From positions 396,327-460,326 of the forward strand of contig NZ_NEHW01000004.1 of assembly GCF_002112505.1 (NCBI RefSeq): a DNA stretch of 64,000 nucleotides, given 5' to 3'. Below the pieces are notes generated by a model. The model ran no database searches. It saw only the letters and a program-made list of their open reading frames with translations, and had not been told where the DNA came from. Below, in pieces: positions 17,415 to 25,082 of this stretch. The DNA is from Pseudomonas sp. R28(2017) (lineage in GTDB: Bacteria > Pseudomonadota > Gammaproteobacteria > Pseudomonadales > Pseudomonadaceae). The stretch's first letter is position 1. Each line of letters opens with the position of its first letter. The position numbers and the translations under genes were made by a program.

Positions 17415-19856
17415 CTAGCGGCCTGGCACCAACGTCAACCGCTGGCTGCCATAGGCCCGCCCGAAATTCTGCGGCTGCAGGGGCAGGCTCATGAACCGCC
17501 CCTTGAACCAGGCATCCAGGCCGTCGCTGTAATGCGAACTGGCCGGGTTGCCCGACTGGCCATTGCTGGTCAGTATCTGCAGCGGCTCGGCCTGGCCGAA
17601 GTCGACGATCATCCGCGCCGAGGCCGGCAGGCGGGTGTCGAAATCGCTGCCCCAGGCGTAAGGGGTCAGGGCCAGGGTGGTGAAGTCGCCACCGGCGGCC
17701 AGCGGCGAGCGGTTCAGCGCATCGCCCAGCCCGTGGTAGGCAGGGGCCGGCCAGCGATACTGGTGCAGCTTGCCCCACTGCCAGGCACGGCGGTCGCTGC
17801 CCAGTTGCGCGGTGCCGGCATCCACCGAAGCGGCCAGGCTGCGGGCCAGGATGGCGGGTTTGTCTTCCTTTTGCGGGGTATTGCGATCGTCCCAGAACGG
17901 GCTGTCGTCGCGGCCCAGCAGGTGGTCGGCCTGGGCCGAGTACGACAGGCGGGCGTTGCTGACGAACGCTTGCCAAGCCGGACTTGACTCCGGCCCGAGG
18001 TCGTCGAGGAAGGTCTGCCGGGCCACCTCCTGGAGGAACAGTTCGTACAACGCGGCATCCGCCGACACCGGGCTCAGGCGGCCATCGAAGGCCTTCAGTC
18101 GGGCAAGGGCCTCGCGCGCCTTGTCGCGCTGGGCAGCAGGCAACGCGTCAATCGCCTTTTTGAGCGGCTGGGCCATGCCGGGGGCGTCGAACATCTGCTT
18201 GAGCTTGTCGGCCAGCCGCGTCACCTGGTCGTTCTGCATGGCCATCAGGCTGCGGCTGTCGTGACGGCCGTTGCCGGCCAGCTGGCCCAGGCGCTCGGCG
18301 CGTTCAGGGTAGTACCAAGTGCTGGACAGCTGCATGCCGTAGCCACGCGGCAGGCTGCGCTGGTTGGCGTGGGCGATCCAGCCGGCCGGTGGGTCCTGGT
18401 CATAGGGGTGCAGCATCGGGTCGGCATAGCCGTCCCAGTCATAACGGCCGTCCCAGCCCGGCGACGGCAGCAGGCCCTGGCCTTCACGGCGGTTCGGGTA
18501 GCGGCCGCTGACTTGCCAGCCGATGTGTTCGGGTTCGGCGAAGACGAAGTTGAGCGCGGCAGTGGCGACTTCACGGGTGCTGTCGAAGGCGCGCTCGATG
18601 TTCTGTGCGCGGGTCAGGTCGAACAGCGCATCGAGACTGCGGTCGCCCTTGAGCTGCGGCAGGCTCAGGGCCAGGCCCAGGCTGGCGTTGCCTGCCTGGG
18701 GCAGCAGGGTGCCGTGGCGGGTGTCGTACATCACTTCGCGCAGTGGGCGCTGGCCGCGAACAAAGAAGGTTTCGCTGCGGGCCCGGGCCGGCAGCCACTT
18801 GCCGTCGGCCAGGTAGGTCACCTGGCTGCCGGCATGACGCAGCTGCTCCAGGTACAGGTCCTGGTTGTCGGCCATCACTGCGCTGCTGCTCCAGGCCAGC
18901 TTGCCATTGTAGCCGGCCAGCACGATCGGCAGGCCCGGCAGTGACAGGCCGGCGACCTGGTACTTGCCCGTGTGGATCTGTACCGGGCTCAGGGCCCAGG
19001 CGGCGCGGCTGTCGCTGGCCAGCAGGCTCTTGCCGCTGCGGCTGCGTTGCGGGCCGAGCGCCAGGTTGGCCGAACCGGGGCTGCCGAGCAGGTCAAGGTC
19101 GGCGAGTTTCTGGCTGGCCGCCGCCAATGCGGGCAGGCCTGGCAGCTGGCTGCCCAGGTTCAGGCCCTTGAGTTTTTCCACCTCGGCGTCAGCCAGGGGT
19201 TCGTCCGGTGCGCCGGGCAGCAGCCAGGGCAGCTTGTCGTTGCCGACCTTCTGCGCCAGGGTCAGGGCGCTGAGTTCTTCCTGCAGGTTCACCGACTGGC
19301 TGAAGGCGTAGAGGTTGAAGATCAATGCCGAATCTTCAGGCTTCCAGTATTCCGGGCGATAACCGCTGCTGGCCAGGTTGGCCGGCAACTTGTCGCGGTA
19401 GCGGAACAGGTAGGCGTTGACCCCACGGGCATACACCTCGAAGAAGCGCTTCAGGCGTGGCGAGGCGTCGGCGTACTGCTGGGCGGCGTTCTGCTTGAGG
19501 TTGGCCGCGCGCATCAGCCGGTCGATGTCCAGCGCTTCGCTGCCGGCCAGCTCCGCCAGGCGGCCCTGGGCGAGCAGGCGCATGGCGAGCATCTGCTCGA
19601 TGCGATCGCCGGCATGTACATAGCCGAGGGTGAACAGGGCGTCATGGAAGCTGCTGCTTTCGATCAGCGGTGCGCCCATGGCGTTGCGCCGGACCGAGAC
19701 GTTCTGCGCCAGGCCTTTGAGCGGCTGCACGCCGGTGGTCGGTGGCACGCTGTCCTGATAGCCCCCCATCTGGCAGCCGGCGAGCCCGAGCATGCCGAGC
19801 AGCGTGGCGGCGGCGCTGAGCCGCGGGCGGAAGGGAGGAAGGACGGGGGCGGCCAT
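17415..19856 (-). CDS. Penicillin-acylase-family lipoprotein (Ntn hydrolase)
   Basis: 813 residues. A lipoprotein signal ends at LAGC (Cys28). After an alpha-chain region and a spacer comes a Gly-Ser processing site (G261-S262 in [18 protein letters not shown]), where the new N-terminal Ser would be the nucleophile. The family usually has SNNW; here it is SANLAL. Later landmarks are [25 protein letters not shown] and the beta-chain Asn region ([15 protein letters not shown]). Substrates in this family range from penicillins to acyl-homoserine lactones and peptides; none can be assigned here. The start is chosen by AGGAGCCC before MAAPVL. Confidence 0.92.
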   Translation of the reverse strand: MAAPVLPPFRPRLSAAATLLGMLGLAGCQMGGYQDSVPPTTGVQPLKGLAQNVSVRRNAMGAPLIESSSFHDALFTLGYVHAGDRIEQMLAMRLLAQGRLAELAGSEALDIDRLMRAANLKQNAAQQYADASPRLKRFFEVYARGVNAYLFRYRDKLPANLASSGYRPEYWKPEDSALIFNLYAFSQSVNLQEELSALTLAQKVGNDKLPWLLPGAPDEPLADAEVEKLKGLNLGSQLPGLPALAAASQKLADLDLLGSPGSANLALGPQRSRSGKSLLASDSRAAWALSPVQIHTGKYQVAGLSLPGLPIVLAGYNGKLAWSSSAVMADNQDLYLEQLRHAGSQVTYLADGKWLPARARSETFFVRGQRPLREVMYDTRHGTLLPQAGNASLGLALSLPQLKGDRSLDALFDLTRAQNIERAFDSTREVATAALNFVFAEPEHIGWQVSGRYPNRREGQGLLPSPGWDGRYDWDGYADPMLHPYDQDPPAGWIAHANQRSLPRGYGMQLSSTWYYPERAERLGQLAGNGRHDSRSLMAMQNDQVTRLADKLKQMFDAPGMAQPLKKAIDALPAAQRDKAREALARLKAFDGRLSPVSADAALYELFLQEVARQTFLDDLGPESSPAWQAFVSNARLSYSAQADHLLGRDDSPFWDDRNTPQKEDKPAILARSLAASVDAGTAQLGSDRRAWQWGKLHQYRWPAPAYHGLGDALNRSPLAAGGDFTTLALTPYAWGSDFDTRLPASARMIVDFGQAEPLQILTSNGQSGNPASSHYSDGLDAWFKGRFMSLPLQPQNFGRAYGSQRLTLVPGR

Positions 19857-19952
19857 GACAAGGGCTCCTGCAAGGCGTGGCGGGGTTCGAAAGGCGCTAA
19901 GGTAGTGAGCGCGCAGGCGCCGTGCAAGGTGCGGTGGAGCTTTATTTACCAG

Positions 19953-19990
19953 CGGTACCTGCACCGCCGTCATTGCCGCTGCAGGTACCG
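19953..19990. terminator. Long hairpin after the SEC-C gene
   Basis: An 11-bp perfect inverted repeat, CGGTACCTGCA / TGCAGGTACCG, with a 16-base loop begins 13 bases past the stop of the minus-strand His-rich gene. There is no T-run; a terminator or mRNA 3'-end structure is the likely role. Confidence 0.5.
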
Positions 19991-20002
19991 GCGTTCAAGG
20001 CA

Positions 20003-20206
20003 TCAGGCGCCGTGGCACTTCTTGAACTTCTTCTGGCTGCCGCATGGGCACGGGTCGTTGCGGCCAACGTCCTTCAGGGCGTTGCGCACCGGCTCCTGGT
20101 GGCCGTGGTTGCAGTGCGGGCCGTGTACATGGCCGTGGTCGTGATCATGCTGATGATCGTGACCGTGGTTGCAGTCCGGGCCATGAACATGAGGTTGCTG
20201 AGTCAT
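20003..20206 (-). CDS. Histidine-rich SEC-C motif protein
   Basis: 67 residues. The first half is a His/Asp/Gly run with twelve or more His in HxH and HGP(D/H)CNHGH repeats, suited to binding Zn, Ni or Cu. The second half ends in a SEC-C zinc motif ([20 protein letters not shown]), like the C-terminal tail of SecA, where it binds zinc and SecB. The protein is cytoplasmic by lack of a signal. It is the last gene of a minus-strand run that also includes the SEC-C protein YchJ. Role unknown; metal storage or chaperone function is an inference. Confidence 0.85.
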   Translation of the reverse strand: MTQQPHVHGPDCNHGHDHQHDHDHGHVHGPHCNHGHQEPVRNALKDVGRNDPCPCGSQKKFKKCHGA

Positions 20207-20213
20207 TGCAGGG

Positions 20214-20687
20214 TTACTCCGGTATGAAATCGCCGGGGATTATCTCACCACTGCGCGACAAGTGCAGGTCCTGATGGATGATCAGCCCGGTCTCCAGCTC
20301 GCCTTGCAAGCGGTATTGCAGCGGCTGCCCACTCTTGAGCAGCTTGGCCAATGGCTTGAGGTGCTGCCACAGGTTGGTCCGTGCAGTGATCTTGAACGTG
20401 CGCCGGGCATGCCCGCCGACACTGCGCCAGAGGCTGACGTCATCCTGGGCCAGCAACAGGTCGTTCAGCCACACCGAATAACTCAGGTTGCGAATGAACA
20501 GGCGGCTGTCGTTGGGGTTGTCCACGCGCAGGTGCAGGACGAACTCCTGCTGCAGCAGCCGCGCCTTCACCGTTTCGACCTTGTCCAGGTGCAGTTCCGG
20601 CTCGCGCCAGTCTTCGCTCCAGCTCGCACAGCCCGCCAGCAGCATCAGCAGGGCGCTGAGCAGGAGCAGGCGGGAGGCGGCGATCAT
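20214..20687 (-). CDS. LEA14/WHy-domain lipoprotein
   Basis: 157 residues. A lipoprotein signal peptide ends at LLAGC (Cys20). The rest is a water-stress/LEA type 2 beta-sandwich with a typical core, [32 protein letters not shown]. Such proteins are found in desiccation and stress settings, but the bacterial lipoprotein forms have no firmly assigned function. It begins 2 bases after the ychJ-like stop, so it is in the same transcript. Confidence 0.88.
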   Translation of the reverse strand: MIAASRLLLLSALLMLLAGCASWSEDWREPELHLDKVETVKARLLQQEFVLHLRVDNPNDSRLFIRNLSYSVWLNDLLLAQDDVSLWRSVGGHARRTFKITARTNLWQHLKPLAKLLKSGQPLQYRLQGELETGLIIHQDLHLSRSGEIIPGDFIPE

Positions 20688-20689
20688 GC

Positions 20690-21166
20690 TCAGTTACCGA
20701 CGTAACTGGCGCAGCATTTCTTGAACTTCTGCCCGCTGGCGCAGGGGCAGGGGTCGTTGCGCCCGGCCTTGAGCGCGACGGTGGGGTCGATGAAGTACCA
20801 GCGCCGCTCGTGCTGCACGAAAGCAGAACGCTCGCGGTGCTGATGGTCACCCTCCTGGTCATGCCAGCGCGCGGTGAAGGTCACGAAGGCGTGTTCGGGT
20901 TGGCCACCGAGCACTTCGGCGCTTTCCACTTCCAGGCCCAGCCAGGTGCTCTGGGCGCTCCACGCCATGATGGCGGCGCGGTCCAGCCCGGCCTGCTGGG
21001 CCGGCAGGGTCGTGGCTACCAGGTAGTCGACCAGCCCCAATACATAGGCGCTGTAGCGCGAACGCATCAGCGTCTGGGCGTCGGGCGCCGGGGTGCCGGC
21101 ATGGTAATGCCCGCAGCAGGCGTCGAGCAGATTGCCGCTGCCACAAGGGCAAACCGAGACACTCAT
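20690..21166 (-). CDS. YchJ-family SEC-C protein
   Basis: 158 residues. SEC-C-like metal motifs lie at both ends ([17 protein letters not shown] and [16 protein letters not shown]), flanking an NTF2-like middle with the YchJ signature [17 protein letters not shown] and an AFVTFTARW strand. Function is unknown. Several ATG/GTG codons cluster at the start (GTGATGATGAGT); I chose the ATG giving the best spacing from GGTGG, and the one before it overlaps the upstream stop as ATGA. It is co-transcribed with its neighbours on both sides. Confidence 0.92.
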   Translation of the reverse strand: MSVSVCPCGSGNLLDACCGHYHAGTPAPDAQTLMRSRYSAYVLGLVDYLVATTLPAQQAGLDRAAIMAWSAQSTWLGLEVESAEVLGGQPEHAFVTFTARWHDQEGDHQHRERSAFVQHERRWYFIDPTVALKAGRNDPCPCASGQKFKKCCASYVGN

Positions 21167-21168
21167 CA

Positions 21169-21663
21169 TCACCACCAATACTTGCCGAAGTTTTCAGGGT
21201 TGGCCCAGAACTTGGCGTTGAGCCAGTCCGGGACCTGCTTGTAGTCATGTAGATCATAGGTGAACAAGCTCAACACCTGCTCATCGCGGCGGAATTTCTC
21301 GCTGGCCTGCAGCGCCAGGGAGAAGAAATCGGTGTCTTGCCAGCCGCAGGCGGGCAGGTCGGCCAGCACTGCAACGCGGCTTGCGTTGAGGTTGCGGATG
21401 CCGCCCAGCAGTTGCAGGCCGGTACGTTTTGGCACGTGTTCAAGGCAGTCCACCAGCACCGCCAGGTCAAAGCGCTGCGCCGCCAGCGTTGCGGGCAATG
21501 GCCCCGGCGCACAGGTTTCGATGGTCACCTGCGGGTGAGCCTGGGCAAAGGCATCCAGGGCCGGGAAGCGCGTGCCCACCAGCAGCAGGCGTTGCGGGGT
21601 GAAGCGCTCCAGCAGGGCGGCCAGGGCTTGCTGCGGGGTGCGCTGGGAAAAACCGTCGGTCAT
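21169..21663 (-). CDS. DUF6231-like protein with methyltransferase-like fold
   Basis: 164 residues. The pattern is that of a degenerate Rossmann methyltransferase: [15 protein letters not shown] in place of motif I, then [13 protein letters not shown] and [14 protein letters not shown] (motif IV-like). The canonical GxGxG is not present, so S-adenosylmethionine binding is doubtful. It matches the Pseudomonas DUF6231 family as I remember it. The start is set by GAGG before the ATG of MTDGFSQ. It is the first gene of the four-gene minus-strand run. Confidence 0.82.
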   Translation of the reverse strand: MTDGFSQRTPQQALAALLERFTPQRLLLVGTRFPALDAFAQAHPQVTIETCAPGPLPATLAAQRFDLAVLVDCLEHVPKRTGLQLLGGIRNLNASRVAVLADLPACGWQDTDFFSLALQASEKFRRDEQVLSLFTYDLHDYKQVPDWLNAKFWANPENFGKYWW

Positions 21664-21823
21664 TGCCAATCCTCGTTCATGTCGTCCAAGACTAGCGGGC
21701 TGCTGTGCGCCGGCATAGAGGCAAGTGGCCGCGTCGTGGCTTATTGCTGGCAGGGATGGGTTGCGCGGTCTTTACTCCCAGAGATCGGTCTTATGCCGAT
21801 TCCCCCTAGGAGAAGCTACGAAA

Positions 21824-22516
21824 ATGAGCATAGTACGCACAGCGTTACCCCTGGTACTGCTCACCAGTGTGTTGACTGGTTGTGCAGGTTTGCAAAAAAC
21901 CGACTGGCCGAAGTGTGCTGCCGTCGGGGGCGTCGCCGGTGCCGGCCTGGGTGCCATCGAGAGTTCCAGCTGGGCGGGCTGGGGCGCGCTGCTCGGTGGT
22001 GGCCTGGCGGCAGGCTATTGCTGGGCTCACGGCGATGGTGACGAGGACGGCGATGGCGTGCCGGACAGCCGTGACAAGTGCCCAGGTACGCCACATGGCG
22101 TGAAGGTCGATGCCAATGGCTGCCCGCCTACACCTCCTCCAGTCGTCGAGGAAGTGGTGGTGCAGAAGGAGGAAGTGATCGTCATTCGTGATGTGCACTT
22201 CGAGTTCAATTCCTCGCGCCTGACGGCGGCCGACAAGGAACGCCTGAACACGGTTGCCACTCGCCTGAAGCAGGAAGCGCCAAGCGCCCGCCTGAGCGTG
22301 ACCGGCCACACCGACAGCGTGGGCTCCGACAAGTACAACCAGAAGTTGTCCGAGCACCGTGCTCACGCGGTAACCGATTACCTGATCGAAAGCGGTGTGC
22401 CTCGCGCCAGCTTCGTTTCGGTGGCAGGTGCTGGTGAAACCCAGCCAGTGGCAGACAATGCCACGGCCGAAGGGCGTGCCATGAACCGTCGTACCGAAAT
22501 CAAGATCCAGCGTTGA
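21824..22516 (+). CDS. OmpA-family lipoprotein with TSP3-like repeat
   Basis: 230 residues. A lipoprotein signal ends at LTGC (Cys17-18 region). A small glycine-rich hydrophobic segment (GAGLGAIESSSWAGWGALLGG) follows, then a thrombospondin type 3-like calcium motif (GDGDEDGDGVPDSRDKCPGT). The C-terminal OmpA domain, which binds peptidoglycan, has FEFNSSRLT, VTGHTDSVGSDKYNQKLSEHRA and AMNRRTEIKI. The start is supported by AGGAGAAG. It is the first of two tandem paralogues and is followed by a terminator-like hairpin. Confidence 0.93.
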   Translation: MSIVRTALPLVLLTSVLTGCAGLQKTDWPKCAAVGGVAGAGLGAIESSSWAGWGALLGGGLAAGYCWAHGDGDEDGDGVPDSRDKCPGTPHGVKVDANGCPPTPPPVVEEVVVQKEEVIVIRDVHFEFNSSRLTAADKERLNTVATRLKQEAPSARLSVTGHTDSVGSDKYNQKLSEHRAHAVTDYLIESGVPRASFVSVAGAGETQPVADNATAEGRAMNRRTEIKIQR

Positions 22517-22523
22517 CGCCCTG

Positions 22524-22560
22524 GCGCCCGCGCCTTGAGAAGTGGCGCGGGCGCGTCTTT
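22524..22560 (+). terminator. Terminator after first OmpA lipoprotein gene
   Basis: An 11-bp GC-rich stem (GCGCCCGCGCC / GGCGCGGGCGC) with a 9-base loop, followed by GTCTTT, eight bases after the stop codon. Confidence 0.75.
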
Positions 22561-22604
22561 AATCCTGTTAGCCGGTCGCGGCCGATGACACAGGAGCATT
22601 CATC

Positions 22605-23318
22605 ATGAGTGTAATGTCGAAGGCGGCGTTGCCGTTGCTGGTGGTGACCGGCCTGCTTGCAGGCTGCGCCACCCACAGTGACGGCAGTGCGCCCCTCAAT
22701 CAAAGGACTTGGCCCATCTGCAGCCTGCTCGGCGGTGCGGTCGGCGGTGGCCTTGGCGCCATTGAAAACTCAAGCTGGGCGGCTGGCCTCGGTGCCCTCG
22801 GCGCGATCGCTGGCGGGCTGATCTGCTACGCCCAGGATGGTGACGAGGATGGTGACGGCGTGTTCGACCGCCGCGACCGTTGCCCCGACACCCAGGCCAA
22901 TACCCCGGTTGACCACATGGGCTGCCCGCTGGCGCAGTATCCGCCTTCCCAACCTGCACCGGAGCCCAAGCCCGAGGTAATCACCCTCGACGACCAGGGC
23001 CAGGTGATGTTCGCCTTCAACTCCGCCGACCTCACGCCGGGTAGCGAGGAGCGGCTGAAAAGCCTGCTGCCGCGCCTCAACGAGCTGGGAGTCAGCCGTG
23101 TCAAGGTGGTCGGTCATACCGACAACGTCGGCTCCGACAGCTACAACCAGGCGCTTTCCGAACGCCGTGCCGCCAGTGTCGCCGAGTACCTGATCAGTCA
23201 GGGCTTGGCGCCGCAGAAGGTGACCAGCGAAGGTCGTGGCGCCCATGAGCCGATCGCTGACAACGCCACCGATGAAGGGCGTGCGCACAACCGACGGGTG
23301 GACTTGCACCTCAACTGA
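22605..23318 (+). CDS. OmpA-family lipoprotein, paralogue of the preceding gene
   Basis: 237 residues with the same plan as the gene upstream: lipoprotein signal (GLLAGC), a glycine-rich hydrophobic segment (GGAVGGGLGAIENSSWAAGLG), the acidic repeat DGDEDGDGVFDRRDRCPDT, a proline-rich linker (PPSQPAPEPKPE), and a peptidoglycan-binding OmpA domain (FAFNSADLT, VVGHTDNVGSDSYNQALSERRA, HNRRVDLHL). The shared GAIE(S/N)SSWA segment shows a tandem duplication that has since diverged. Confidence 0.93.
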   Translation: MSVMSKAALPLLVVTGLLAGCATHSDGSAPLNQRTWPICSLLGGAVGGGLGAIENSSWAAGLGALGAIAGGLICYAQDGDEDGDGVFDRRDRCPDTQANTPVDHMGCPLAQYPPSQPAPEPKPEVITLDDQGQVMFAFNSADLTPGSEERLKSLLPRLNELGVSRVKVVGHTDNVGSDSYNQALSERRAASVAEYLISQGLAPQKVTSEGRGAHEPIADNATDEGRAHNRRVDLHLN

Positions 23319-23419
23319 CTGCGCTGGCGCCTGCCCGGGCATGCAGGTAGTGTTGGCTGCGCGGCGCGCTTGCTCGGGCCGCGTAGGCATAACAATAAAT
23401 AGACACGTAGGGGCGGGGT

Positions 23420-23695
23420 ATGAAGTTCATCCTGGGCCTGGGCAAGGTCCTGACCGTGGCGTTCTGGGGCGTGGTGCTGTTCAACCTGATGATGCCGCAA
23501 CCATTGCCGTTGAATCTGTTGATCAATGCCTTGGGCATTTTTGTCCTGAGCCTGCATTTTCTTGAAGTGCTGTTTTTCAATGGCAGCTTGCGAGGCCGCA
23601 GCCATCGCTGGTTCGACCGGTTGCAGATCCTGCTGACCGGTATTTTCCATGTCATGTCCATCCCCCGTCCGCAGGAGGCGCCTCGCCATGCGTAA
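23420..23695 (+). CDS. DUF1145 membrane protein
   Basis: 91 residues with two or three membrane helices (LTVAFWGVVLFNLM, LLINALGIFVLSLHFLEVLFF, LLTGIFHVMSI). The pattern FNL..P.P is typical of the DUF1145 family of small inner-membrane proteins, whose function is unknown. The 3' end overlaps the start of the collagen-like gene by 8 bases, so the two are likely co-translated. Confidence 0.88.
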   Translation: MKFILGLGKVLTVAFWGVVLFNLMMPQPLPLNLLINALGIFVLSLHFLEVLFFNGSLRGRSHRWFDRLQILLTGIFHVMSIPRPQEAPRHA

Positions 23696-24446
23696 ATTGA
23701 TGTTGCTGGCGGTATTGGCCGCGCCTATGGCCCAGGCACAGAGCCTTGAAGTTCCCTCCCACTCCATGCTGCGCCTGCCGAACAAGTCGGCCAGCGTGCA
23801 CCTGGAGCAATTGCGCGTGGCAGATTCGGCAACCTTGCTGTTACCGGCCACGTTGACCGAACTGAAGGTCGATCATCTGCAACTGGGCCGCGAGGCGCGG
23901 ATTGCCATCGCACCCGCCGAAGCACCGCTGCGCATCGATGTACGCAATGCTGTGCTGGGCGAGGGCAGCGAGATCAGCGCGCCAGGGGCGCCCGGCACTT
24001 ACGAGCGGGCTGCCCGCTCCGGGCGCAGCCTGGAGTTGAAGCTTGACGCAGTCGATGCCGAGCGTTTGGCCATCGATGCCCGTGGTGGCGCCGGAGCACC
24101 GGGTTATGTGGGCCTTGATGGCGCCAATGGCCAGGCGGGAGGCTGTGCCTGGGGCCAGGCCAGCCAAGGGGCGAACGGCGATGATGGTGGCAACGGGCAT
24201 GACGGTGCGCCTGGCGGGCGGATTCGCCTGAGCCTGCCGCAGGGCTTCGCGCAGGAGCGCATCGTGGTACGCCTGGAGGGCGGTGCGCCGGGCAAGGCCG
24301 GGGCAGCCGGCAAGGCGGGTAAAGGCGGGGCGAGCAAGGGATGCCTGGTATATCGCACCGATGCCGGGGCCAATGGCCGACCGGGGCAGGAAGGGCAGCC
24401 TGGGTTGGCTGGCGCCGAGGGTGAACTGATCCTGCAGCGCCTCTGA
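23688..24446 (+). CDS. Exported collagen-like protein
   Basis: 252 residues. A signal peptide (MRKLMLLAVLAAPMAQAQS, cleavage after AQA) is followed by a beta-rich region with repeating xLxVDHLQLG-type strands. Two glycine-rich segments then carry partial Gly-x-y repeats (GGAGAPGYVGLDGANGQAGG near 130, and GGAPGKAGAAGKAGKGG near 200). Two Cys, one in each segment, could form a disulfide. The start is set by GCAGGAGG. It is likely periplasmic or secreted. I do not recognise a characterised family. Confidence 0.8.
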   Translation: MRKLMLLAVLAAPMAQAQSLEVPSHSMLRLPNKSASVHLEQLRVADSATLLLPATLTELKVDHLQLGREARIAIAPAEAPLRIDVRNAVLGEGSEISAPGAPGTYERAARSGRSLELKLDAVDAERLAIDARGGAGAPGYVGLDGANGQAGGCAWGQASQGANGDDGGNGHDGAPGGRIRLSLPQGFAQERIVVRLEGGAPGKAGAAGKAGKGGASKGCLVYRTDAGANGRPGQEGQPGLAGAEGELILQRL

Positions 24447-24466
24447 AGGACTTTTCGCACGCCATG

Positions 24467-24506
24467 CAGGAGCGGCCTTGTGTCGCGAAAGGGCTGCTCC
24501 TACAGG
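24467..24506. repeat. REP-like palindrome, second type
   Basis: CAGGAGCGGCC and GGGCTGCTCCT form an imperfect inverted repeat around TTGTGTCGCGAAA. This is the other common Pseudomonas intergenic palindrome type, between the convergent collagen-like and CopD-like genes. Confidence 0.7.
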
Positions 24507-24519
24507 ACCGCGAAACCAG

Positions 24520-24984
24520 CTACATCAGTAACCGGGAACTGGCGACCGCAACCACCGCCAGGCCCAGCAGCAGGTTGATCCCCACCATCCGTCGAATACG
24601 TCCGAGTACCGCAGCGCCCGTCGGCCAGTCCTCGGCCTGCACCGCTGCCTTCAGTTCCGGCAACAGCAATGCCTGGATGCGCATGAACAGCGCGAACATG
24701 GCAATCCCGCCGCCAATCATCACATGCACATATTTGGGCGCTGTCTCGAAGCCGCTGAAGCGCATGTGCAACATGCCGATACCACTTATCGCCAAGATCG
24801 CAACGGCTAGCCAGACCCAGACGAAGAAGCGTCGGAAAACTTCCACCCACAAGCGCAGGCGGGCAGGCCCTTCAAGGGCTGCAACCGTTGCCGGGCGCAG
24901 TACCAGCCAGGCGAAGAACATGCCGCCGACCCAGACCAGGGCGGCAAGAACATGCAGTGTGTAGGGCAGGGCAAAGGCAAGCAT
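24520..24984 (-). CDS. CopD-like four-helix membrane protein
   Basis: 154 residues with four membrane helices (YTLHVLAALVWVGGMFFAWLVL, WVWLAVAILAISGIGML, YVHVMIGGGIAMFALFM, GINLLLGLAVVAVA). Conserved His in TLHVLAALVWVG and HVMIGGG are as in the CopD/DUF2269-type family, which suggests heme or copper ligation. I chose the second ATG because GGAG lies six bases before it; an upstream ATG would include the ribosome site in the coding region. It is divergent from dinG. Substrate unknown. Confidence 0.82.
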   Translation of the reverse strand: MLAFALPYTLHVLAALVWVGGMFFAWLVLRPATVAALEGPARLRLWVEVFRRFFVWVWLAVAILAISGIGMLHMRFSGFETAPKYVHVMIGGGIAMFALFMRIQALLLPELKAAVQAEDWPTGAAVLGRIRRMVGINLLLGLAVVAVASSRLLM

Positions 24985-25045
24985 CCGGATCTCCATGCGG
25001 CACAAAGGGCAATAGCGGGGTATGATAGCCGCCCCATGCGAAACA

Positions 25046-25061
25046 CTGAAAATATATCCAG
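25046..25061 (+). promoter_or_regulatory. LexA (SOS) box upstream of dinG
   Basis: CTGAAAATATATCCAG matches the LexA consensus CTGTATATATATACAG at 13 of 16 positions, with both CTG and CAG ends at the right spacing. It ends 21 bases before the dinG start codon, so a bound LexA would block transcription. DinG is damage-inducible in E. coli. Confidence 0.75.
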
Positions 25062-25082
25062 CCCTCCGGGCGCCTGCAGACC

